Part shown: one piece after another, positions 1 to 5,244 of the stretch
How the letters are laid out: each line of letters opens with the position of its first letter
Numbering within the stretch: position 1 is the first letter of the stretch
Source: Desulfovibrionaceae bacterium
GTDB taxonomy: Bacteria > Desulfobacterota > Desulfovibrionia > Desulfovibrionales > Desulfovibrionaceae
Length of the DNA: 7,296 bases
Direction of reading: 5' to 3'
Assembly: GCA_009783115.1 (NCBI GenBank)
Contig: WRHT01000070.1
Location: 1 to 7,296 of the forward strand
The notes under the pieces: generated by a model
The model's input: only the letters and a program-made list of their open reading frames with translations
Database searches by the model: none
What the model was told of the DNA's origin: nothing
Program-made: the position numbers and the translations under genes

Positions 1-86
<86 letters not shown>

Positions 87-128
87 AAATAATTAAACCA
101 GAACGCCATCTCTGGCCGCTCTTACTTC

Positions 129-148
129 GTCCCGTCTCGCAACGGGAC
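129..148 (-). other. rRNA leader hairpin
   Basis: A perfect 7-bp inverted repeat, GTCCCGT / ACGGGAC, with a 6-base loop lies in the transcribed 16S leader. A weaker stem, CCAGA / TCTGG, follows at 98-115, next to the mature 16S end. Such stems usually take part in leader folding and processing of the precursor. No T-run follows on the minus strand, so they are not terminators of the rRNA transcript. Confidence 0.5.
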
Positions 149-158
149 TACTGGCTGA

Positions 159-182
159 TTTCTCAAGAGCATCTCTGCTCTT
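159..182 (-). promoter_or_regulatory. boxA-like element in a leader hairpin (rRNA antitermination)
   Basis: On the minus strand the leader contains TGCTCTTGAGAAA (159-171), which shares the TGCTCTT core of the boxA element that loads Nus factors on rRNA transcripts. The core is also the 3' arm of a perfect 7-bp inverted repeat, AAGAGCA / TGCTCTT, with a 4-base loop (165-171 with 176-182). The position, between promoter and 16S, is where boxA is expected. The match is good in the first half and loose in the second. Confidence 0.55.
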
Positions 183-212
183 TTTATACCCGACTCGCTA
201 TTCCATTGTGAA
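183..212 (-). promoter_or_regulatory. Candidate second rRNA promoter (P2-like)
   Basis: On the minus strand TTCACA (207-212) and TATAAA (183-188) are separated by 18 bases; each box matches the sigma-70 consensus at five of six positions. Its start would be near 176, about 80 bases downstream of the P1 start, matching the tandem P1/P2 plan of many rRNA operons. It overlaps the leader hairpin at 165-182, so it could also be a chance match. Confidence 0.45.
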
Positions 213-222
213 AGAACATGAA

Positions 223-246
223 CCCCGGCAAGCCGGGGGCCTTTTT
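223..246 (+). terminator. Hairpin with T-run on the plus strand, inside the rRNA leader
   Basis: CCCCGG CAAG CCGGGG (223-238) forms a strong GC stem, followed on the plus strand by GCCTTTTTC. Read rightward this has the form of an intrinsic terminator, although no rightward gene precedes it in the window. Read leftward it sits near the 5' end of the P1 rRNA transcript and lacks a T-run, so it would be a leader hairpin there. It may therefore stop antisense transcription or simply be a stable leader structure. Confidence 0.4.
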
Positions 247-262
247 CAAGGCGCAGACGGAC

Positions 263-291
263 AATATAATACGTACAGTATTATTGGTCAA
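263..291 (-). promoter_or_regulatory. Main rRNA operon promoter (P1-like)
   Basis: On the minus strand a -35 box TTGACC (286-291) is followed by exactly 17 bases and a -10 box TATATT (263-268), close to the sigma-70 consensus. The predicted start of transcription is near 255-257, about 170 bases ahead of the mature 16S end. A/T-rich sequence just upstream (about 292-323), with two A-runs, could act as an UP element. Strength, spacing and position all fit an rRNA promoter. Confidence 0.85.
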
Positions 292-320
292 TCTGTTTTT
301 CGGATTAACGGATATTTTTT

Positions 321-1469
321 TCAATTCCGTGACGACAGGGCCACGGCATAAGCGCGCAGACTCTGTTCCAAAAAATCCCCGGCGCTCAACCCTTCCAGGG
401 CCTTACGCCCGGCCTGGCGCATGTTTTCCAGGACTTGCAAGGTTTGCCGCGGATCCCGGGGATCCGGCCAACAACGCTCCAAGGCCAGGCTCAAGGCCGG
501 GGCGTCACCCGGAGGAACCAACATTTCCGGCGGCAGGATGTCGGGCATGACCCCGATATCGCAACTCAGCAAAGGCACGCCACAGGCCATGATTTCCAGG
601 GCGGCTCTGGCGATGGCCTCGGACGAGACCGAGGACAACACTCCCAAATCCAGGGCATTGATGTGGGCGCGCACATCCGGCACCCAGCCGGTGACCCGCG
701 CCCGGCCGGCCAAACCGGCCTCTTCGGCCAAGCGCAGGATATCATTCTCCTTCAACTCCGACGGAGCGCCCAGGCAAAGCAGACACACATTAAAGCGATC
801 CGGATGCCGATCCCGCAACAGCCCAAGGGCCTGAATGAGAACTTTGTGCCCCTTGACCGGGTCCAGACGGCCTAAAAGACCGACCACAAAATCTTCCGGG
901 CCATAGCCCAAAGCGGCCCGCGCGGCCATCCCGGCCTCTTGGTCCGGATAAAAAGCATCGGTATCCACTCCGCCAAGAACGGTAAACACCCGTTCCGGAT
1001 CTGCCGCGAATTTCTCCAGAAAAATGCCGGCAATCCGGCTGTTGGAGGCAATAAGCGCGTCCGCGGCGCGGGTGTGCAGCAGGCGGTTAAAGGGATTATT
1101 CCGGGGGGGACGCTGATCGCCGCGGGTGCGCACCAGGGCGAAACCGCCCTCCAACATGCGCAGCAGGCAGAACAAGACAAAACCCTCGCCCCGGTGGCAA
1201 TTGATCAAGTCCGGTTTGTAGCCGCGGATAAGCCGGCGCAGCCCCCCCCATGTCGCCAGCATATCCCGGGGCCGGTAACTGTTCAGAGGCAGGGTCGCGC
1301 TCTTCAGTCCCCACTCCGCGGCCTTGGCCAGGCTGCCCGTATTCTCCAGCCCCAGCACCAGCACCTCGTGTCCGGCTTCCTGGAGCATACGGGACAAATA
1401 AAGGGCATACCAAGCCGTGGCGTTGAACCAGCGGACGTTGACCACCTGAAGAACGCGGAGTTTACGCAT
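321..1469 (-). CDS. Glycosyltransferase, GT-B fold, family 4-like
   Basis: Encodes 382 residues, a normal length for this family. It is expected to move a sugar from a nucleotide-sugar donor to a cell-surface glycan such as lipopolysaccharide or polysaccharide; the actual donor and acceptor cannot be read. The N-terminal Rossmann-like half (about 1-185) opens with LRVLQVVN and has the EAGHEVLVLG strand of GT-B enzymes, although the usual double-glycine loop is replaced around FNATAW. The C-terminal half contains GLLGRLDPVKGH (197-208) and an E-x7-E motif (E284 to E292, in EAIARAALE), followed by ACGVPLLSCDIGVMPDIL, the usual nucleotide-sugar binding segment. The ATG is supported by an AGGGGCG sequence a few bases upstream. 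There is no signal peptide or membrane helix, so it is probably cytosolic or peripheral to the inner membrane. It starts 56 bases after rpsT and may be read from the rpsT promoter. It ends only about 30 bases from the rRNA -35 box. Confidence 0.92.
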   Translation of the reverse strand: MRKLRVLQVVNVRWFNATAWYALYLSRMLQEAGHEVLVLGLENTGSLAKAAEWGLKSATLPLNSYRPRDMLATWGGLRRLIRGYKPDLINCHRGEGFVLFCLLRMLEGGFALVRTRGDQRPPRNNPFNRLLHTRAADALIASNSRIAGIFLEKFAADPERVFTVLGGVDTDAFYPDQEAGMAARAALGYGPEDFVVGLLGRLDPVKGHKVLIQALGLLRDRHPDRFNVCLLCLGAPSELKENDILRLAEEAGLAGRARVTGWVPDVRAHINALDLGVLSSVSSEAIARAALEIMACGVPLLSCDIGVMPDILPPEMLVPPGDAPALSLALERCWPDPRDPRQTLQVLENMRQAGRKALEGLSAGDFLEQSLRAYAVALSSRN

Positions 1470-1525
1470 ACGGAAGCGCCCCTGGATACAAGCCGGAGGC
1501 AGGGATGAAAAAATTTTCCGGCGTT

Positions 1526-1813
1526 TCAGGCCTGGAGGCTTTCTTGGGCCGGAGCCGCGGCATTGACCGCCCTGGCCAGGCGGGAAACTTTACGGGCGGC
1601 GTTTTTCCAATGGACAACACCCTTGCTGGAGGCCCGATCCAGCACGGAGGCAGCCTGGAGCAGGGCCTCGGCGGCCAGTTCCCGGTTATCGGACTGGATG
1701 GCCGCGCGGACCTTTTTCACCGCATGCCGTATGCGGCTGCGAACGGCACGGTTGCGGGCGGCCCTTTTGAGGCTCTGCTGATGGCGCTTGATGGCGGATC
1801 TATGATTAGCCAC
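1526..1813 (-). CDS. rpsT: 30S ribosomal protein S20
   Basis: Encodes 95 residues beginning [10 protein letters not shown], the conserved start of S20, which binds 16S rRNA early in 30S assembly. The protein is rich in Arg, Lys and Ala and helical throughout. The C-terminal [16 protein letters not shown] segment matches the typical S20 ending (compare IHKNKAARHK in E. coli). The start is a GTG at 1811-1813 with GGAGG five bases upstream. An in-frame ATG six codons earlier (1829-1831) would add MPWEEN, but it lies over the ribosome binding site and breaks the conserved N-terminus, so it is rejected. It is slightly longer than the usual 86-90 residues because of a short Ala-rich tail. The gene has its own strong promoter and is followed at 56 bases by the glycosyltransferase gene, with no clear terminator between them. 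Confidence 0.97.
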   Translation of the reverse strand: MANHRSAIKRHQQSLKRAARNRAVRSRIRHAVKKVRAAIQSDNRELAAEALLQAASVLDRASSKGVVHWKNAARKVSRLARAVNAAAPAQESLQA

Positions 1814-1818
1814 GTTTT

Positions 1819-1823
1819 CCTCC
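1819..1823 (-). promoter_or_regulatory. Ribosome binding site fixing the GTG start of rpsT
   Basis: GGAGG on the minus strand, five bases before the GTG at 1813. It decides the start against the ATG at 1831, which lies upstream of it. Confidence 0.85.
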
Positions 1824-1858
1824 CATGGCACGATTTAGAACATTATTGCAAACTTGTT

Positions 1859-1887
1859 ATGTTACAGCCGGACGCCAGGTTTGTCAA
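1859..1887 (-). promoter_or_regulatory. Promoter of rpsT
   Basis: On the minus strand a perfect -35 box TTGACA (1882-1887), a 17-base spacer and a -10 box TAACAT (1859-1864). Predicted transcription start is near 1852, giving a leader of roughly 40 bases before the rpsT start codon. A second TTGACC lies just upstream (1888-1893) but has no matching -10 box. Confidence 0.85.
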
Positions 1888-1907
1888 GGGTCAACCAGTT
1901 ATGAACA

Positions 1908-1921
1908 CAGCCACCCGGCTG
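1908..1921 (-). terminator. Weak hairpin after adk
   Basis: CAGCC / GGCTG, a 5-bp stem with a 4-base loop, lies 21 bases after the adk stop codon and before the rpsT promoter. On the minus strand it is followed by TGTTCATAAC rather than a true T-run, so any terminator activity would be weak. It is the only candidate for ending the adk transcript. Confidence 0.25.
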
Positions 1922-1942
1922 CCAACACCTTTGGAATCCCGG

Positions 1943-2617
1943 CTAGGCGAGCTTTTCCAGCAGTTTTTTGCCCACCTCTTCTATTTCCCCGCTCCCGTCA
2001 AGCTCAATGTACCCGGCCTGTCCCTGGTCCGCGATTTTTTTGAAGTAAGCGGCGGCGGCCAGGGTGCCTCCATGCGCGTCATAATAGATGTCATGGCGCT
2101 TGCTGACGGCCTGTTCGTTCAGGTCATCGGCCCGGGCGGAGATCTCCCCGCCGCAGACCCGGCAGCGCCCGTCCACCGGTTTTACGCCCTCGATGAATAC
2201 ATTATTCGGGTGATTGGGATCATTCGCGCAGAGCCTACGCCCCAGGATGCGATCCTGGGCGATCCGGCGATTCAGTTTAATCTCCACCACATAATCCAGT
2301 TTAAGCCCCGCGTCCTGAAGGGCCTGCCAGAGCTTTTCCGCCTGGGCCGGGTTACGCGGAAAACCGTCCAGGAGCCAGCCCTGGCCGCCTTTTTGCCGCA
2401 GGGTATCCAGAATCATGGGAATGGTAATCTCATCCGGGACCAGATCGCCCCGATCCATATAGGCTTGGGCTTTTTTGCCGAGTTCCGTGCCGTTTTTGGT
2501 GTGTTCGCGGAATATCGCCCCGGATTCGATGTGGGCCATCCGCGGATATTGTTTACGGAGCTGCGCCCCTTGTGTGCCCTTGCCGCTGCCGTTGGGGCCG
2601 AAAATGATGATGTTCAC
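1943..2617 (-). CDS. adk: Adenylate kinase with metal-binding LID domain
   Basis: Encodes 224 residues. The enzyme catalyses ATP + AMP to 2 ADP in the cytosol and balances the adenylate pool. The P-loop GPNGSGKGTQ is at 7-16, the AMP-binding segment includes SGAIFRE (32-38), and DGFPRNPAQAEKL (84-96) is the conserved AMP-binding and catalytic strand. The long-form LID at about 127-165 contains C130, H136, C152 and C155 in the pattern C-x5-H-x15-C-x2-C. This is the arrangement reported for the Zn/Co/Fe-binding adenylate kinase of Desulfovibrio gigas, rather than the four-Cys site of Gram-positive enzymes or the metal-free LID of E. coli. The start is a GTG at 2615-2617, supported by GAGGAGG seven bases upstream and by the conserved MNIIIFGPNGSGKGT opening. 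It lies 47 bases downstream of the histidine kinase gene on the same strand and may share its transcript. Confidence 0.98.
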   Translation of the reverse strand: MNIIIFGPNGSGKGTQGAQLRKQYPRMAHIESGAIFREHTKNGTELGKKAQAYMDRGDLVPDEITIPMILDTLRQKGGQGWLLDGFPRNPAQAEKLWQALQDAGLKLDYVVEIKLNRRIAQDRILGRRLCANDPNHPNNVFIEGVKPVDGRCRVCGGEISARADDLNEQAVSKRHDIYYDAHGGTLAAAAYFKKIADQGQAGYIELDGSGEIEEVGKKLLEKLA

Positions 2618-2624
2618 AAAAAAA

Positions 2625-2631
2625 CCTCCTC
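2625..2631 (-). promoter_or_regulatory. Ribosome binding site fixing the GTG start of adk
   Basis: GAGGAGG on the minus strand, seven bases (all T) before the GTG at 2617. It is one of the strongest Shine-Dalgarno sequences in the window, in keeping with a highly expressed housekeeping enzyme. Confidence 0.85.
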
Positions 2632-2664
2632 ACGAATACAAGATGATGCCCCGGTCGCGCGGGA

Positions 2665-4260
2665 TCACTTTTGCTCCAAGAGGCCGCGCAGTTCCAGGCT
2701 AAGGTTCATGACTTTTTTCAGATCGTATCTTGAAACGGCGTAGTCCATTTCTTCCATCAGTTTACGCGGCTCCGCCGGCCAGGCGAGATCCTTGCCCCGG
2801 GCCATGGTCTTTTTGCAGTCAATTAATTTGCCGTCTTGGGCAAAATTATGCAATTCAGACAGGAAATCCAAAAGAATCCGCTGGTCGGCCGGTTTTTCCT
2901 CCGGCGTACAAACCTCGCCCAATTCGCCCATAAGGAGGGATATGTCCGCCTCCACCCCCTCCAAAATTTCCCGCAGGCTACGCAGAAAATCTTCCAGTTT
3001 CTCCGGCTGGGCGGGACAAAGATGCAGGGCGTGTTCGTAATCCTCGGCCGCGAGCCGGGCCTTTTCAGCGCCCAGAGCGGCAATCTGTCCGGTCAGGCCG
3101 TGGGCCAGCATACAAGCGTCTTCCCAAGCGCCGCCATGCGTCAATTCGAGCAACTGATCCAACTGTTCGCTGAAACCCTTACGCCCCTTTCCGAACAAAT
3201 CCATATAAAACGCAGCTTTACTGCAAAGATGCCGGCGCAGGGCAGCTTCGTCCTCATATACCCCGCGCAGGGCGCTTACCTCGGACGCAGCCGTAGCGGG
3301 GGCAGGAGCCTTCCCTGATTCATCGACAGAAACGGCGGAAGGAGGCGAACAGGGGAGCGGTTCTGGAGCCGCGCCATCCCGGCCTGGGGGGACCGCCGAA
3401 ACCGGCATAACCGTCGTGGCTGGAGGCACCGGGGGACTGCCGGAAACAGGGAGGCAGCCGATGGTGAAGTGAAAGACCGTCCCCCTGCCGGCCTCGCTTT
3501 CACACCAAATTTGTCCGCCCAGGACTTCCACCAGACGCCGGCACACGAAAAGCCCCAAGCCTGTGCCCCCGTAACTGCGGGTGGCGGAGCCGTCAACCTG
3601 CCTGAACGGGCTGAAAAGGGCCGCCTGATCCTCACGGCTTATGCCGATGCCGGTATCGGCCACGGAAAAACGCAGCGCCATTTCCCGGTCCGAGCCCGCA
3701 GCGGCTTGGGGTCGCCCCTCTTCCCGCACCGCTAGAGAAATCTCGCCCCGCTCGGTAAATTTCACGGCATTTTCCAGCAAGTGCGCAAGCACCCGTTCCA
3801 GACGCGCCGGCGCGCCCATAAAACAGGCATCAGGCCAAGAGTCCCCCGCCGGACTCTTACCCTCCGGCCAGTTCAGCTTTATGGCCAGTTTTTTCTCCTC
3901 CGCCCTGGCCCGTATGCCGTCCACAGCCTTGTTCACCAGGTCGCCCAGGCGAAAGGAGGCCCTGTCCATCTGCAAATGCCCGGAACGAATCTCTGAAAAA
4001 TCCAGCAACTCCTCAAAAATCCTCGCGAGATTCTTGGCGGAATTCGATGCCTTTTCAATATATTCGCGCTGTTTCTCGTTAAGTTCCGTCTGCAGGGCCA
4101 AGTGCAACATGCCAATCATGATATTCATGGGCGTGCGGATCTCATGGCTGATATTGGCCACAAACTCATCCCGGGCCGCTTCGATCAGACGCAGCCGCTC
4201 TTCCAGGCTGACGATTTTTTCTTCCGCCGCGTCCAGCATTTGACGCATCAGGTTTTCCAT
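2665..4260 (-). CDS. Soluble histidine kinase with C-terminal Hpt domain, no receiver
   Basis: Encodes 531 residues from the ATG at 4260. A short coiled-coil lead-in (about 10-34) precedes the HisKA domain with phospho-acceptor H39 in ANISHEIRTPM. The HATPase_c domain has the N box LLENAVKFTERG (N164), the G1 box DTGIGIS (202-208) and the G2 box GGTGLGL (231-237), so the kinase looks intact. A Pro/Ala-rich linker (about 270-327) leads to an Hpt domain (about 338-445) with its His at 387 in LAHGLTGQIAALGA. A further helical segment (about 455-531) resembles the tail seen after Hpt domains in other hybrid kinases. There is no membrane helix, PAS or other sensor domain, and no receiver domain. 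It should act in the cytosol and needs a separate receiver to pass phosphate to the Hpt; no response regulator gene is in the window. The start is uncertain: an ATG at 4374 would give 569 residues, but the extra stretch is A/T-rich, lacks family similarity and has no good ribosome binding site. The site before 4260 is also weak (GGGA). Confidence 0.9.
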   Translation of the reverse strand: MENLMRQMLDAAEEKIVSLEERLRLIEAARDEFVANISHEIRTPMNIMIGMLHLALQTELNEKQREYIEKASNSAKNLARIFEELLDFSEIRSGHLQMDRASFRLGDLVNKAVDGIRARAEEKKLAIKLNWPEGKSPAGDSWPDACFMGAPARLERVLAHLLENAVKFTERGEISLAVREEGRPQAAAGSDREMALRFSVADTGIGISREDQAALFSPFRQVDGSATRSYGGTGLGLFVCRRLVEVLGGQIWCESEAGRGTVFHFTIGCLPVSGSPPVPPATTVMPVSAVPPGRDGAAPEPLPCSPPSAVSVDESGKAPAPATAASEVSALRGVYEDEAALRRHLCSKAAFYMDLFGKGRKGFSEQLDQLLELTHGGAWEDACMLAHGLTGQIAALGAEKARLAAEDYEHALHLCPAQPEKLEDFLRSLREILEGVEADISLLMGELGEVCTPEEKPADQRILLDFLSELHNFAQDGKLIDCKKTMARGKDLAWPAEPRKLMEEMDYAVSRYDLKKVMNLSLELRGLLEQK

Positions 4261-4554
4261 AAGATGTCCCGCTCGCCTTTGGACATAAAAATATTCCGTT
4301 TTCTTTAGCAAATAAATACAACGTAAGCCACCTAAAAATTCCCCGCGGGCCGTTTCAGCCACGGTTTTCAGCATCCCGAGCGCTTACGGCAGAGCCGGCG
4401 CAGAGCTTAAAATACTTGCAACCTCCAATGGAATAAATTAGTTGTGAATATCTGGAAGTACCCATTACAAACCGCATCGGCTCAACCGGCACGGCAGGGA
4501 ACATTCTGAAAATCCGTGCGTGTTTGCCGCACATCTATAACAGCAGGACGGAAC
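4261..4554. other. Divergent intergenic region
   Basis: This roughly 290-base stretch separates the leftward kinase gene from the rightward coiled-coil/OmpA/GTPase cassette, so it must hold promoters for both. It is more A/T-rich than its surroundings, most clearly at 4280-4345 and 4405-4470. A small inverted repeat, GCACGG (4489-4494) and CCGTGC (4514-4519), lies between the candidate rightward promoter and the first gene and might be an operator or leader stem. I see no gene here. If the kinase instead starts at 4374, the region shrinks to about 180 bases. Confidence 0.55.
4442..4471 (+). promoter_or_regulatory. Candidate promoter of the coiled-coil/OmpA/GTPase cassette
   Basis: TTGTGA (4442-4447) and TACAAA (4466-4471) are separated by 18 bases. 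Each box matches the sigma-70 consensus at four of six positions. This would give a leader of about 75 bases before the ATG at 4555. The match is modest and other sigma factors are possible. Confidence 0.3.
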
Positions 4555-5244
4555 ATGCCCCGACATAACCCGGAAGAACCCGCGAATCCCCAGGAAAACC
4601 CCTCCATGCAGCAAGTGCGCGAGCTGCTTTTCGGTTCGCACCTGAAAGATATGGAGCAACGCTTCCAGCGCCAGGAGGCAATGTTGGCGATGGAGATCAA
4701 CAATGTCCGCGAAACCATGAATACCCGGCTGGATTCTTTGGAAAACTTCCTGAAGAGCGAAGCCGCCTCCCTAGTGAAACGCCTGGAGGAAGAACGGACT
4801 GAATGGGATAAGATGCTGAAAATTGAACAGCGGGAACGGGCCGCCGCCCTACAAAACGAGGAGCATCACCGGGCCGCTGATTTCAATAATGAGCGGCGCG
4901 AGCGGGATGAGGCCATGGCCCAGTTGAACAGGGCCATAACGGCCACTAACGACGCCCTGGAAGTCAGGATTATCAAAGTCGCGGATACCCTGGACGCGGT
5001 GGATCAGGAACTGCGCGCCCTGATGCTTGCGGAAAGCGGCGCCCTCTCGGCCAAACTGGAGGGACGCCACCAGGACGCCATGAAGGTCGTAGGCGACATC
5101 AATATGCATATGCGCCAGAACGTGGTTTACCGCTCATCCCTTGCAAGCGCGTTTGCCGAACTGGCGATGAAATTAAGCGACCCACAGGACACGGAACTTG
5201 GCAAAACCGCGAAACGCGGAGCGCCTGATAACGCGCATGAGTGA
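4555..5244 (+). CDS. Coiled-coil protein of the GTPase/OmpA cassette
   Basis: Encodes 229 residues and I do not know a named function. After a Pro-rich N-terminus (1-17) comes VRELLFGSHLKDMEQR (21-36), then a long, highly charged, mostly helical region (about 30-190) with many Glu/Arg pairs and a loose heptad pattern, so it is probably an elongated coiled coil. The C-terminal part has RSSLASAFAELAMKLSD (193-209), predicted to be a short helical domain, and ends in a polar tail. There is no signal peptide or membrane helix, so it should be cytosolic. The ATG at 4555 has AGGA six bases upstream; a GTG at 4516 would add 13 residues with less support. Its last eight bases overlap the start of the OmpA-domain gene, which points to translational coupling and joint function. 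The likely role is a scaffold or adaptor for the membrane protein or the GTPase; this is inference from context. Confidence 0.85.
   Translation: MPRHNPEEPANPQENPSMQQVRELLFGSHLKDMEQRFQRQEAMLAMEINNVRETMNTRLDSLENFLKSEAASLVKRLEEERTEWDKMLKIEQRERAAALQNEEHHRAADFNNERRERDEAMAQLNRAITATNDALEVRIIKVADTLDAVDQELRALMLAESGALSAKLEGRHQDAMKVVGDINMHMRQNVVYRSSLASAFAELAMKLSDPQDTELGKTAKRGAPDNAHE

Noticed and set aside
301..313. Short direct repeat CGGAT-TAA-CGGAT upstream of the rRNA promoter.
   Set aside because: Too short to separate from chance, and no known regulator site is matched.
218..550. A 110-codon plus-strand open frame crossing the rRNA leader and the end of the glycosyltransferase gene.
   Set aside because: It covers the rRNA promoter and is antisense to coding sequence; the Pro/Arg-rich product has no family features.
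939..1508. A 189-codon plus-strand open frame over the glycosyltransferase gene.
   Set aside because: It is antisense to a clear glycosyltransferase with conserved motifs and has no domain of its own.
1505..2743. A 412-codon open frame on the plus strand.
   Set aside because: It runs antisense to all of rpsT and adk, both certain genes. Its protein has no recognisable domain and is explained by GC-biased third positions leaving the opposite strand open.
4261..4374. Extension of the histidine kinase to the ATG at 4374.
   Set aside because: The added 38 residues come from A/T-rich DNA that looks like a promoter region, with no usable ribosome binding site. It cannot be excluded, but 4260 is preferred.
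4489..4519. Inverted repeat GCACGG / CCGTGC as a firm operator or riboswitch.
   Set aside because: Only six bases per arm with a 19-base gap; mentioned under the intergenic region but not strong enough for its own call.
4516..4554. Extension of the coiled-coil protein to a GTG at 4516.
   Set aside because: The ATG at 4555 has a well-spaced AGGA, and the extension contains Cys and Arg residues unlike the rest of the protein.
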